DNA of 64,000 bases from Odobenus rosmarus divergens (Eukaryota > Chordata > Mammalia > Carnivora > Odobenidae), in assembly GCF_000321225.1 (NCBI RefSeq), contig NW_004451403.1, positions 270,791 through 334,790 on the forward strand, written 5' to 3'. This document shows positions 34,480 through 47,000 of this stretch, in pieces. Below the pieces are notes generated by a model. That model saw only the letters and a program-made list of their open reading frames with translations, had not been told where the DNA came from and did not search any database. The translations under genes and the position numbers were made by a program. Position 1 is the first letter of the stretch; each line of letters opens with the position of its first letter.

Positions 34480-37275
34480 CTGCAGGAGCAGAGGAGAGGC
34501 GTCACCACAGAGCGCCTGGCCCCATCACAGTGCTGTGTGGAGCACGCAGACCCGCGTTCCAAAGACAGCCAGCCACAGGGAACTGTCAGCAGAGACAGGT
34601 GGCCCAAGCCAGAGGGCCCGGGACTGGGGGTTCTCTGCCTCCCTGGCCTGGCCCCACACCTCCATTCCTGTGCTGTTCCTCTGCTCCCCTCCTGGTGCCC
34701 CCCGGGAGCTCGCACTCGCTGGAGACCGGGATCCTGTTCAACAGGAAGAATGACTAAGGGAATAGGTGCTCTGTCCCTAAGACCGACAAGCTTAAAAGGA
34801 GGAGGAGCCTAAAGAGCACAGGCCGGGTCAGCCCGCGAGTCACCTGCCGTGGGGCACCAGTGCCTGAACGAAACCTCACGGACACGACTAAATTTCCCCC
34901 TCAGGACAATGTCCCCCCAAGGACATCCCGAGAACGGCTCGTAGGGGCAGTTCTGGCTGGCTGGGAGCATGCATGGACGCGACACGAGGCCTGGTCTAGC
35001 ACAGAGGTACCTTGAACAACAAAGCAAGGCGGCAGTCCTTTGAGATCGTGGAGAAAGAACCAGGAGGAGTGCAGGGAAGGGAGGGAGAGAAAGGAAAACC
35101 AACGTTAGAGCGCAGGCTGCACGGCGTTGGCGTGGACAGCAATGATCTACAACGCAGGTGAAACCACCCGGCAGTGAAGACGTTTGCAAAGCCAGCACGT
35201 CGAGCATGAGGACCCGACCGTCCTGACACCAGGCCCGGCACTGCCCTTGCCTTGGGAGCCTCGGCTGAACACTGGCCAGGCTGCAGCCCGAACCACTCAC
35301 GACTCCCCAAAGCACACGCAAAGCGAGGCTGAAGTCTCCAGTTTGTACCGAAAACACCTGTAACACATTCTGGAAGGTCATTCATTCTCCCTCACATCCC
35401 AGCATCTGGTTTGCCAAGTGCCCACCGTCCATCGTAGACACTTTCACTCTGGCTTGTCTGTGCTTTGCGCCCCAGCCACAGCAGCCCGCTGCCTTCCCCA
35501 CACGCTCCCCAGCCACCCACCCACCCCCCGTGTGCCAGCCATCCCTGTGTCCTGTAGACACAGCATGCGAGCAGGCCGGGAGCCTGCTGCTCATCGCAGA
35601 GCCTCCTGTGACCTCTCCCGATCCTGCCCGGGGCCCCGGACCTGCTGCAGACGCTGGTTCTGCATGTACTTTGGTGGTAGACACACCATGACAAAGGTCC
35701 TGGCCTTACCTGGCTCCCCAGCCTGCCCACACCAGGCTTTCACTGGTGTTTCGTACAGAGATTCGGTTGCTGCCTGTGTAAGCACTGAGGGAGGGCGCCT
35801 TCCCAGGGGCCTCCTGAGGCCCTGAGACCAGATCCCACTCAGGGACCTACTGCAACGGCACCATGAGGGCACTGTTGTGGGTTTGCGTCGGCCCCACTGA
35901 GACCCAGAGGCAGGGACGCAGGGAGTGGTGAGCCTGGTCCCAGTGGGTGAGACCCCCCCCATGCTCCTCTGCTGTGTGCGATGTGCACGCAAGCCTCCCC
36001 TCGTGCTCCAGGGCTGGTGACACGGGCCCGCCGTGCCCGCCTGTGGCCCCGCTCCCCCCCGACACACCTGCCACTCCCTCACCCGTCGGACCCAGGCAAG
36101 AACACGCCTGCTCACGGATGCTCTGCCCTCGAGGGACCGTGTTCTACAACACGGCTGTGACTGCAGAGCACGGAACACGCACCGCTGTTCCACTGTGAGA
36201 CTGGAGCCCCACTGAAACAGACGGCAGGGACCTAGAGATAAAACCCCACGTGACGCTGCTGACCTTCCATGTCCTAAGTAAACCATTCAAGTAACGCAGG
36301 AAGCACCCTCCATGCCGCTGCATTCATGGCTCGCCGTGGGCAATTTGAAAACCGCAAGTGACGCTACCGCCAATGTATTCGGAGAGGAGAAAAACCTCAA
36401 GGGGTTGTCTCCTTTCCAACAACGCAGAGTTTGCCATGTGATCCGTCTGACAAGTTACAGATAAACGCACAGCAAAAAGCAGAGCAGGGATGCTGCTGAC
36501 CAGGCAGGAGCCAATGGCCATCCCCCCAAGAGCAGGGGGGGCCACTCCCACGCGGGCGCGCACACGGATCGTGCTCGCCATCGAGCAAGCAGGGACATCG
36601 CAGGACATAATGTATTCGCGGTCAAGAAGACTGTGGGAACACATCCCAGGATGAAGGAAAATGGACTGTGACATGAACTCCCCTCCGACCGCAGACAGAC
36701 AGAGCCCCCGTATGTGCAACGGGAAGTCACAGGGTGAAGGGCTGCCCGCACCCCAGGGTACTTGGATTCCAAGTGTGAGTTGGGAGACACTGGTTCAGTT
36801 TTGATCAAATATGAAAACCGCGTGTCGCTCTGAGAGGCTAGGACCTCCCTGCTGCGGGGGCTTGGTGTGGGGGGGAGCCGCGAGGAGGCGCCCGCACAGG
36901 GTCCCAGGGGTACAGGGCAGGAAGCCAAGTGTGGGGCACCCACTCAGGAGCGTTCTTACTTTATAAAGGACGGGGACGCTTTGGCCCCTTTCTCTCAGGC
37001 TGGCAGGAACGCGGCACCGCCCAAGACCAAGTGCCAGGGGCCCCGGTGTCCCTGGAGACCCACATCCCCGAAGCAGAAACAGACGCTTCACTGCCCGACG
37101 TTTCTGACTCAAGCCGCAAGCTGTATGGTTTACTCCCGTGAATCTATTCCCCCGCCCCGATACTTGGTGAAATCAATCTCACGTTCTCATCACAATTTCC
37201 CATTCTTTCTACCCTTACACCTAAAACAGAGGCAAAGAATCTGCGTGAGCCCCACTGAAGGCCCGAGGCGGTTAC
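34480..37275 (-). other. FBXO25: FBXO25 last intron
   Basis: The intron lies between the GTAACC donor (37275) and the CTGCAG acceptor (34480). It is GC-rich with several accidental open frames (for example 35591-36286 on the minus strand, which does not meet either exon in frame). No named repeat was recognised. Confidence 0.8.
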
Positions 37276-37419
37276 CTTCCAGAAGAGGATGCTGCAGTGA
37301 CGGCAGAAGTGCAGGGTGTCCCCGTACTGCTCCCGGGGCGGGTAGTGCTTCTGGAGCGCGAAGTACATCAGCTTCCACTCCACATGGCCCTTCTCCGACA
37401 GGATCAGATGTCTGCAGAA
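37276..37419 (-). CDS. FBXO25: FBXO25 coding exon 7 of 8 in window (144 nt)
   Basis: The acceptor is CTGTGTGTCAG and the donor GTAACC, with 48 whole codons in phase 0. It encodes FCRHLILSEKGHVEWKLMYF and then ALQKHYPPREQYGDTLHFCR and HCSILFWK. This is the C-terminal substrate-side region conserved in FBXO25 and FBXO32. Several Cys and His residues stand close together (FCRH, HFCRHC, and HPC in the next exon). I see the pattern but do not know whether it binds metal. Confidence 0.96.
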
Positions 37420-37689
37420 CTGACACACAGATGCTGCTGAGCACCTGCACGTGGCTTCACAGCACACCGGGGCCACATGGCATTTCAAGGGCCACGGAGT
37501 GCACGAGCTCAAACTCCCGTGGACTGAATCGGTGAGGGATGAACCACGTGTCCCACAGCGTGTGCAGCAGGACAGCACGTGGCAAGTGTGAGCACCCTGG
37601 TCTAGAATGACGCCCGTGAACTCTATCAAGGTAAGATCACGTCACATACGTGAGGTGTCTAGGACTTATACCTGGAACAGGTGAGGGAC

Positions 37690-38400
37690 ACTTGTCTCTG
37701 CACGAAAAACACAACCTGATCGAAAACGGGGCAAAGGACCTGGTGCCGAGAAGGCCAGGGCACCACACCCCGTCACCGAGGACGCAGACGAGGTGCCACT
37801 GCACGCCGCTAGCTCGGCCACGATGAAAAAAAAAAAAAAAGAAACAGTAACGTGGACACCTGGGTGGCTCAGTCGTTGGGCATCTGCCTTCAGCTCAGGT
37901 CGTGACCCCAGGGTCCCGGGATTGAGCCCCGCGTCAGGCTCCCTGCTCCGCGGGGAGTCTGCTGCTCCCTCTCCCTCTGCCTCCCCCTTCCCCCTGCTTG
38001 TGTGTTCGCGTGCACTCTCTGTCAGATAAATAAATAGAATCTTTAAAAAAAAACCACCACCCGGTAACCAGGAGCACTGGTGAGGGTGCGGGGACGCCGG
38101 AACCCGTGTGCTTGGCGGCCAGCAACGTACGATAGTGCAGCCGCTGGGGACAACGGTGCGGCAGCTCCTCCAAATTTTGACTCAGCTGCCACGGGACCCA
38201 GGATTTCCACTCCTAGGGGCACACCCATGTCCACACAAAAACGTATACGGCAGTGTTCACGGCTGTAGAATTCGTCAAAGCCACAAGGTGGAAACGACCC
38301 TGACGTCCACCAGCCGTGGAGCGGAAACGGGGTCCATCCGCAGACAGCGTGCTGACCAGCCCCGGAGCGTGGTGGGGCACTGCAGGCTGCGGCCGGGGTG
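37690..38400 (+). mobile_element. LINE-1 ORF2 C-terminal fragment, GC-drifted, split by a SINE
   Basis: By order and pattern this is L1 sequence (GGGGCAAAGGACCTGGTGCC; then, after the SINE, CTCCAAATTTTGACTCAGC, GATTTCCACTCCTAGGGGCA and GGAAACGACCCTGACGTCCA). Many A/T positions have become G/C. It lies antisense to FBXO25 within an intron. Confidence 0.65.
37853..38051 (+). mobile_element. Can-SINE
   Basis: Sense, full-length: GGACACCTGGGTGGCTCAGT start, A-box TGGCTCAGTCG, B-box-like GGGATTGAGCCCC, CT-rich middle (CTCCCTCTCCCTCTGCCTCC), and tail ATAAATAAATAGAATCTTTAAAA. The target-site duplication is not clear because of the A-rich left flank. Confidence 0.95.
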
Positions 38401-39325
38401 ACGAGCAGGCGGCCCGCAGCGTGGTCCCACTGGGAGGGGAGGTTTTCCAGACCAGGGAATGGTGCAGGGACAGGGGCCGCTGAGGGGCCGCGTCAGGCTG
38501 GTGCTTGCTGCCGAGGAGACGCTGCAGCATGTGAAGAAGCAGGGCGGACAGGATTCAGCCTTGGGAAACAGGGTCTGCCTCCTCTGCGGAGAAGTCACTT
38601 CTCTGTCCGCTGCCCTCTGGACCCCTCACACCAGCCTCCTCATCTGTCCCCAGGGCGTGCGCTTCTGAGACCTGCTGCGCCAGGCCAGCCCCAGCGTCCC
38701 GGCCTCTCCTTCATCCACGCCTGCGCTCCCAGCCACCACCCTCCTCCCCGCCGCTCATGCGGCTTCTCCCCACTGCAGCAGGCCCTTCAAACAAACCCTC
38801 TGCTCCCAGCGCTTCCGCCGCCCTTCTAAGTCCGCCGGGACAACCCCAGGACGTGGGGTGGCCGCTGCAGCCTCCTGCACAAGACTCTGAGGGCCAGAGG
38901 CACCCGCTGTTTTCCCAAGGACACCGCACCCCCAGGCCCATCCTCTCAGACTGACAGCCTCCCCTGGGCCACATATCCCTGATCCCGCCCTCTGCTCTTC
39001 TGTCCGGGCCACGGGCAACCCCGCCTCTGATGTGCTGCATCTGGTGCCCCCACACCCCGCCCCATGCCGCCCTGTGCGTAGCAGGTGCCCCACACATGTG
39101 TGTGGCTCTCACGGAGCCCTGCGTGAGGAGTGAGCACATCGACACCCAGCAGCTCACACGGGAAGGCGCTTCGAGCCAGCTCCCACCCTGGGTCTGCAGG
39201 CACGGAGTGCAGGGAGGGGAGGCTGGGAGAGCTGGGTGCAGACACTGGGGCAGGCGAGGGATGCATGCCAGCCTCCCTCCCGGTGACGCGTCCTGTGCGC
39301 CAGGGCCTGAGGCCGCCACACTCAC
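38401..39325 (-). other. FBXO25: FBXO25 intron, rest
   Basis: C-rich intronic sequence between the L1 fragment and the F-box exon. Nothing else was recognised. Confidence 0.7.
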
Positions 39326-39508
39326 CTGCTTCTCGGCAAAGTGGTACTGACAGAGTTTCTTCCACAGACGCCTGTCCTCGCTGAGCATGGACAGCGTCGG
39401 GGTCACCTGGCCTAGTGTGACGATGTCCCAGCCATCGGAGAGTCTGTACAGGATGTTGTTGAGCATGTGCAAGGGGAGGTCACTGAGCGTGAGGCCGTCG
39501 TTCACCTG
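39326..39508 (-). CDS. FBXO25: FBXO25 coding exon 6 of 8 in window: F-box (183 nt)
   Basis: The acceptor is TTTCCGTTCCAG and the donor GTGAGT, in phase 0 at both ends with 61 codons. It encodes the F-box, the SKP1-binding helical motif of about 45 residues: [20 protein letters not shown], then [10 protein letters not shown] and [16 protein letters not shown]. The [10 protein letters not shown] start and the LWKKLC end are the typical anchor points. A CAG follows the acceptor at once, so use of the next AG would drop one glutamine (a NAGNAG-type site); the longer form is annotated. Confidence 0.97.
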
Positions 39509-42500
39509 CTGGAACGGAAACGGACAGGGTTTCACTGCGTGTGATGCCCGGGAGCGCCAGGCTACAAGGAGGCCTAGCAGCCGCTGAGAGCGGGTGCTTC
39601 AAAATGCAACACAACCGAAGAGACACAACCGAAGTGTCGCCGTCCCTCACACTTGGCCACGTGAGCCCTGAGCCCCCGTGTCGAGAGACGGCTGGCCGCA
39701 CGGGGACCCCGGAGGAGAGGCGGGAGCAGAACAGAGGCTGGTTTGTGCCCTCGGCTCCTCCAGACCCTGTCCATGTGCAGGATGCACTCATCAGACACGA
39801 CACAGAGACCCCGCGTGGAGAGATGGCAGGGTCCGAGGACAGAGGAAATAAAGCCACTGATCTGCCACCAAGGCCCCGTCCAGCTGTCAGCATCTGGTAT
39901 CAAATGTAGAAGCCACACCCTCCCTCCCACAAGCCTGCGGGTGTGTCCCCGAGAAAGGGCACAACGCGGTGGGCAGAACCCATGCGTCATCCTATCAGGT
40001 GGGAGGGGAGGACATACGGACAGAAGAGGGGAGCATGAGGCGACAGAACTAGGGGGGCCAGAGGGGCGGGGGGCAGATGACAGCGTCACAGCCTCGGGCT
40101 GGGCACGCACCCACCCCACCGCGCACAGAATGAGCCTGCTCGGTTCTGTGGGCTCGGGGACGCCTGCACACCTGGCCACAGCCTCATGCTTCTGACGTGG
40201 CTGACGGTCCTTGTCCCCAGTGGTCAGCCCTGAGGACGGCTGGCTTCTTTCTGGTTTCTGCTCTCTTTGGTGACCCCAGCGCCCCCGCACACAGCACACA
40301 TCCATGGAGAAATGACCAGAGCGGGGCTGTGGTGAGGCGCTTAGAGGCTGGCCGTGCTGTTTTCCATGTCCTTGCCGCTGTGGCATGGCCATCCTGTTAG
40401 AGAAATGCTCTCCTGGCGCTGTGTGTGTGGGGACCCGGGAGGAGGCGTCCTCTGCCCCCCGACGGGGTGACAGGTCACGGCTCATCTTGGAGGACGCCTC
40501 AGCGGCAACCCCTGGCCATGGGGTACTCGGCAACGGCTGCCCATCTGGGGAACAGCCCGGCGCCCGAGATGTCACCGTGCAGCGTGGTCATACGTGTCTC
40601 TTCGGGTCCCACCATCCCACAGGCACGTGAGCCTGTGCCCCCGACGGCCTGCATGGCGTGAGCGGGTGACAAGGGGCTCACACGGAGCAGGTGTGACCAC
40701 AGGGTCTTGTGGGCTGGCCCACGGCACAGCACACACAGACTGCGCTCGCGTGTGCCATTCCTGGCCAGGTCTTCACGCCGTTACAGAAATGACGGAGACG
40801 CATTCTAAACGGCTGCTTCGTGCCTCCTCCTTTGAAGAGGAGCTTCAGCGTCAGAAGGAGCTTGTGAACACCCCGCTGCAAACATCCTGAGGCTTGTCAG
40901 AGTGTGAGGTGGTAGGAAAAACCCTTGATGCACGAGGCGCGAGAACCCGGCGCCACGACACGGTCTCCAGCCCTGAGGTGACCGCCGACAAGACACACAG
41001 CCACCACACCAGCAGCTTCCGTCGAGACGGCTGTGACCAGTCCGACCTGAAGGGGCACGAGTGGCCTGCTGGACAGTCCATCGGGGGCGCGGGGCCTTCA
41101 GCTCAGCCCCCCTACTGCCTGGCTCAGCCATTTCCCGCCATGAACCCCTTAACCACGTCGCCATGCGCAAAGGAACACGGCTCTAGGAGGCCTTGCTAGC
41201 GCACCAGCCACAGTGCTCCCCGCTCCCGTGGAAGCACATCTGTCCTCACTCAGGTCCCTCACGCTGCTGTAGCTCCTGGGGGACTGAGGACAGAGGACCT
41301 GGCGCGTGAGGGGCCATCAAGGGCTGTCCCACCTCCCGCCCGTCGCTGCCTCAGGGAGCTCTTGCCACCTTCCAGCACACAGCTGCAGCAAGGGGTCTGT
41401 CTCCACGGGCTGGACCCCAGACTCAGGCCCCAGGACTCTCGCACCAAGGCCCCTCACGTGCACGAGCTGGCCTGACCCCAGGACATGCACAGTCCCTGCT
41501 GTCCTGCCCGGGCTGCTCGGCTCCCAGCACACGGTGACCCCCCGAATCCAGGCTCCCTCCCATTTGGCCACACAGTTCTCTTCCCCAAAAGGCCTTCGGT
41601 CCCTGGTTTTGCAGTGGCCGCTGGAGCTGCCTGCACCGGCTCACGGGGCCATGTCTGTGCGTGTGAGGAGTCAGCGTGACTCCAGGAGACACCATCACCC
41701 CAAGCCGGGGCCGCAGGGCACGAGGCCACAGGAAAGCCAGCTCCGAGCGTGCAGCCGGGCCCCAGTCAGGATGGCGTCCCCACCACTGCCCTCTGTCTGT
41801 GCCGCCTCCGAGCTGGTGCCAATGACAGAAAGACCCTAAAGGAAGCCAGTGGCTTCTTGATCCTGCCAGCCAGCCAAGGCGAGGAGGAGAGACCCCGCCC
41901 CTGCTCTTTCCCCACCGGCATGCATGACGGCCCAACTCCCTCCCGCCCTCCTTCCCTGTGCTAAACGCACACTTCTCTCCAAATGACACACTTCCCAGCC
42001 TCAAGCTCCCTTGCTGACCACAGACCCCAGCTCACTAGCTGCGGTGGCCGGCCACGTGAGGCACGACTGGGACCTGGGTGCGTGGCTGTCCGTGTGGTTT
42101 CCACACTGTGTGCGTGTCCACCTCACAGACGGACCTTCCGACCACAGCCCTCAGCCATAGGGGACACATGGCTCGTCTGGACCCGCCTCACCGACACTGA
42201 ACGCAGGATTCCTCGCTGTAACTTCAAGCCATAATTAGGAAACCTCCACTCTTCTGTAAACCTGTTTACATGGCAAATGGCTCAAAGCTGAGGCTTCCCA
42301 CGGTTACTCCTGACAACAGCTGCTTTCATGTGGGGCCCCGGACGCAGGGGTGAGCACGCACCGTCACCACACCAGGAGGGCAGTTTGGAGAACAATGGGT
42401 CACCTCTCGGGCCCTGAGAGACACGTTCCGTTTTTTCTTTCTCTTACAGAGTCCCAGGGAGGCACAAAATACCCCCGAGACACGGACCTGAGCCGACAGC

Positions 42501-42935
42501 GTTAACACTCCTGTGAGTGAAACTAGTTCCTGGCATAAACAAACCCGAGCAGTACCAGCGGTGTGACCTGCACCATCTTCTCCCCTAGTCTCCCCCATTC
42601 ACTCTGCCCAAGAACCACACACGACCCCGGAGGACAGCAGGGAAGGGGGCAGCACGGACCCTGTGTCGCACAGAGTCACTGGCAGAACAAGGCAGCCGTG
42701 ACTCGTGGGCGGGTGTCTTAGCCCCAGACGTCTCATTTTCCCCGGAAGGCTCATCACCCGTCCCCTTCTCCACAACGACCATCCCCACAGTCTGCCCAAA
42801 AGCAATCTACGCCACCACAGGGCCTTCTGGCCCAAATGCACCTGAAAACAAACGCTCCAACAAGCGGGCAGGGTCTTTCACGCGCCCCCGCGGGGGCTGA
42901 CAACTCTCACGTGTGACCCAGAGCGCGTCCCGCAC
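39509..42935 (-). other. FBXO25: FBXO25 intron between exons 5 and 6 of this window
   Basis: 3.4 kb, GC-rich and CpG-rich. It holds the longest open frame of the window (39574-40575, minus strand, 333 codons), which shows no domain, splice support or homology known to me. No named repeat was seen. Confidence 0.75.
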
Positions 42936-43120
42936 CTTAGTGACCTGCAGGTTCTGCAGCTGCTGCTGCCAGTGGAGGATGGTCTCCAGACGGCAGATCC
43001 AGATGTTGATGTTTCCCACCAGCACGGACTTCCCAACGCCCCGGATGAGGATGCACAGGGTGGAGCTCAGGTCCTGCAGGAGGTCCTTGATGAGGCGGGG
43101 GTTCTGGTGGTCGTCGAGGA
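42936..43120 (-). CDS. FBXO25: FBXO25 coding exon 5 of 8 in window (185 nt)
   Basis: The exon follows TGCGTTCCAG and ends before GTGCGG, a slightly weak but GT-type donor. Two bases (TC) complete the split valine codon, then 61 codons follow, from [17 protein letters not shown] through the hydrophobic [15 protein letters not shown] to [15 protein letters not shown]. The Gln-rich WQQQLQNLQ piece directly precedes the F-box exon. The residues match FBXO25 closely and the frame is intact. Confidence 0.96.
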
Positions 43121-43264
43121 CTGGAACGCACAAGAACACAGACTGTGGGAAGGTGAGAGAGACCCAGCGCCACGCCCGTCCATGCAGCACGCAGCGTGGA
43201 CACACCACGGAAGAGGAAGGGGGGTCCCGACCCGCGCCCAACGTGTGCGAACCCAGGGGGTGTG

Positions 43265-43455
43265 GTGTTGATGGGACGGACCCCACATGACTCTGCTCAG
43301 AGCGGAGGGGTCAGAGTTCAATGGGACGGGGGTCAGTGCGGGACCACAGGAGGTTCTCGTGGCAGGTGGAGAATGGGCTTCATGCAACCAAACTGTGTGC
43401 TTCAAAATGATTAAAATGGTAAACTCAGGGTATGTGTATTTTACCACAATAAAAA
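43265..43455 (+). mobile_element. LINE-1 3' UTR end, 5'-truncated
   Basis: Short stretch with the familiar 3' end of old L1: CAAACTGTGTGCTTCAAAATG, GATTAAAATGGTAAACTC, then GTGTATTTTACCACAATAAAAA at the end. It lies in an FBXO25 intron, antisense to the gene. Confidence 0.8.
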
Positions 43456-43934
43456 TAATGAACTCATTTCACTGCGACCCCAAATGGGCATCATTTCTGA
43501 GACACAAGTGTGATGAAATTTAAAAGAACATCAAATATTGCCTGATAGCGTGATTCTAGTTGCATCGACAATTTTGGCTTTAAAATTGGCAGTGTCTGTT
43601 TTCCCTTACACTCATCCCAAGGAGCTTACACACGTGATCATCAATTCACATACATGCATAAACTCCTGGTGTGAGAGTTAAAGTTCCTTTACTATCGGCC
43701 AGTGATCAATCGAGACAGACTGAAGATAAAGCCACAGGCTCATCTGAGGCCACGTTGGTTATGGAGGTGTACAGCTGAGGCGACAGGTGAAACTTCCCTG
43801 AGACCCAGGGGTTCTTCATCCTCCTGTGGGAACAGCCCGTCCCGATACGACAGTGTTATGTGGATGGAGGAATGAAGAGAAGCTCCATCTCCTCACACCG
43901 CACTTGTTATTAGACACGTCAGTCACCAACTTAC
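43456..43934 (-). other. FBXO25: Rest of the FBXO25 intron between exons 4 and 5
   Basis: Non-repetitive-looking intronic sequence of average composition; nothing recognised. Confidence 0.6.
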
Positions 43935-44028
43935 CCTTCCGGACAATTTTGTCCAAAATGTTGAAGTAGTTCTTCTGCGCCACGCCGCTCAGCGACGTTA
44001 ACTGGGATTTCGCAATTAGCTGCAGGAG
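43935..44028 (-). CDS. FBXO25: FBXO25 coding exon 4 of 8 in window (94 nt)
   Basis: The acceptor is CTCCTTCAG and the donor GTAAGT. It enters in phase 0, encodes 31 residues (LLQLIAKSQLTSLSGVAQKN, then YFNILDKIVRK), and leaves one G for a split valine codon. The leucine-rich amphipathic pattern fits the leucine-zipper-like or leucine-charged helix described for the FBXO25/FBXO32 pair. The phase is decisive for the donor: only the cut after AAG-G keeps the next exon in frame. Confidence 0.95.
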
Positions 44029-47000
44029 CTGAAGGAGGAAGGGACGCGCGTTACTTAGTCTGGAGGCAGAAGCCACAGGGACCTGCCGCCACGCTGGCTT
44101 GTCCTCTTCAGAGACCCCACGCCTGTCACTGTGGCGTTCGGTCATCTCTGAGGGTGGGACATGGTTTCGAAGGGCAGATCCCAGGAGACTTTTACCTCAG
44201 GCAGGTTCTCCTGAACGTTGTCTTTAACCGTTCCTTGGACCCACCTTTCCCTTCGCATTCCAACCGCAGGGCTGTCTCCCGGGGCCTCTGCAGCTGAGGG
44301 GACCTTCTGTCTCCCCTTCACACCCTGTGTCCTCCTTCCTCATCTGCCCACCGCTGCCCCTGCGTCCCTTGCCCTGTGTCCCCGTGTCTGCTCCTCTCGG
44401 GCCCCTCATCCACCCCACCAGCGCCTCCCGAGCCCATACAGACCCATGTCCTACTCCCCACACCCCGCACCGGGATCTGCCTCCGTGGCCGCACTCCTGA
44501 CAAGACGCCGAAGTGCCAGGTGGTGGCGTCACGGCTCCCTGACGCGCCTCTGCTCAAGCTGCGTCCTGCACCGCTTCTGCGGACACCCAATACTGCTGCC
44601 CAGAAAGAGCTGCTCTCCGCACAGGGAACCCAGAGCCAGGCCTCCCTGGCCAGGTGGGAGCACACCTGTTCACTCCTCCCCAGACTGTTCCTGCCCAGTC
44701 GACGCCCCTTTGAGTAATTACGCCCGCCTCCTGGTTCCGTGAACACGGGATTCCCTACCTGCCCTCCCGCTCACCTTGCTGGTTTCCAGAGGCAGAAAAG
44801 GAACACACACCGACTGCGGACGGTACAAATAGGACGATCACGCAATGATCTTCAGGGGAAAAGCATCTAGTAACGCTTCCGTAAGCGTCCCCCGCTGCAG
44901 TGGTCCAGACACACGCCGCAGGGCACAGCCCACAGCTGCGGGCACATCAAACTGGACACGCCTGAGACAGGCCCAGTCCTTCTCCCGGCTCCAGATCTTA
45001 TCACCCACAGGTCACCCCCACCTGCTGGCTTCAGAGAGCCTTCAGTGATGTAAAATTTCATAATGTGATTTTTAAAAGTCTTCTCAATCTTACACATTTA
45101 ACCAAAAAGGAATGTGACCGAAACTCTGTAACACGGAGCATTCTAACCAGCCGTCCTGAGCCTGAGGAGAACCGTGACCCCGACCCTGGACCCCGCAGTC
45201 TGGGCTGGTGTCCTGGGTTGGTTTCAGGGCCTGAGACACCCCCCCCCCCGTCCCTATGCTCAGAGGCCAAGGGGCGTCCTGACACAGACTGCGTTTGAAA
45301 CAAGCCTCCCGTTTGGGGATCAGCTTGAGCGCACGGTTTGTGAGTCGGGATTCCCACTTCTTGCTTTGTCCCTTTTCTCCCCTTTCCCAAGGACTCTTGT
45401 CTTATTCACAGACTTCTAGAAGCGGCAGAAGGACCGCTATTTCCTTTAAATTATATTGTGACGCAATTTACAATTTTACTCTCGTTACCGGACCCCTCGG
45501 TGGCCCTGTCATCATGCAGGTTGTCTTGTTGACAGTATCGGTGTGGGGACAGAGCCGGGCTGGGTCCCTGCAGACCCGTGAGACGGACCTTTCAGGTTTC
45601 TGGAGGACGTGCTTCTGCCCTCTAAAGAACAAAAGCCCACATTCCCAGTGTTCCCACACCAAGACATACCCGTCTACCATGATCATCAATTTATGCTGCG
45701 TCACTAAAAATGTCAGACCTAAACATCGAATTTAATTTTGCTGAGGTCAAAGTGTCAAGTTAGTTGAAGAGCGCTTTCTTTGAAAACCGGTGTCTCTCAC
45801 AATACTGAATGTGAAATACGAGTATCTCAAAATTACATACAATTTTAATATACAATTTTAAACAAAAGACACAAATCATAAAACTATCTTCCAAAGGTGA
45901 CAGAACGATAAACAGGAAAGTCAGGAAAGGGTCAACCTCCAAGGAAGAAAATCAGGCCACGAAGACACTCACGGATGGCGCGTCGGCCAACGCAGTTAGG
46001 AATGTCCTACTTGTCCAGTCACATGCTAGACACACACGCTCACGGTACTGTCATATTGTAGTAAACATATTCTTTACTAAAGTAAAACAAAGAAGGAAAA
46101 CAGGCATCGGCATGAGGCCCCACACTGTCATCTTGGTCCTTCCTCTTTAATGAATCTTCTTAGGAGAATTGACATATTTGGCTAGTAGCTTTAATCCAAC
46201 ATGTTTATGGGGAGATGATTTAGCAAACACCTGGTGTGGTAGCCTACAGCTGATTCCTGAATCAGCAGTAAGGTTTAAGAAAAATACATCTTTCTTGTGC
46301 TAAGGAACACAGAAGACATCTTTTTGTGAAGAATCTTAAGTTTTATAATAAAGAATGAACTTTCTCCATTTCTAAATATCCAGTTTTCTTGAAAAGAGGA
46401 GGAACTGTAGATTCGGTAAAACAACCAGTAAAAATTTAATTATTTTAGAGTATCCTACAAGCCAGTTTGTACCTTCGCCAGAATTTGTGGTGAATATTTA
46501 ACAGTGGTAGGAAATAACTGGCCTAAGTCACCAAACAATTCACATCCACAGTGGCTCGTTCGACCCTCTGTCCACTTTGGGAAGAACACGCAGCCCCTGA
46601 TCTGCAGGTGCTGGTCGTGGTGCTTGGCGGGGAGCGGGGCTCCCACATGGCGATCACTCACCTGCAACCAGCAAAGGTGTGGCTCAAGAGGATTGGGAAC
46701 CTTAGAGTCCTTTTCAACAGCTTGAAAGGACACCATTTCAAGATGTCATAGGACACATTTAGGAAAGTCACTTGTTTTTTCCTTGAGAGGGAAAGTTCTT
46801 AAAACTAAGAACAGCAAGGTCTCCATTGTCGGGGCAGTGGTGTGTGTGTGTCCCCTGGCCCCTCCCGTGCCCTAAGGCACCCCTCCCCACCTGCCTCCCA
46901 CCCTTACATCTTTGGGGCATAAATGGCCCTGTCCACAGCTGTGGCCCCTTTGTCTCGATCACCCTGAAGAGATCATCCCAACATAGCCAACATGGAGCAG

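Noticed and set aside
37853..38051. A tRNA gene
   Set aside because: A and B boxes are present, but they belong to the tRNA-derived SINE head, as in the other SINE copies; no tRNA cloverleaf with an acceptor stem follows.
39574..40575. 333-codon open frame on the minus strand, the longest in the window
   Set aside because: It lies within an FBXO25 intron in GC-rich sequence where stops are rare, has no recognised domain, is not joined in frame to the neighbouring exon, and shows a mixed Pro/Ser/Arg composition typical of accidental frames. Cross-species codon conservation would be the deciding test.
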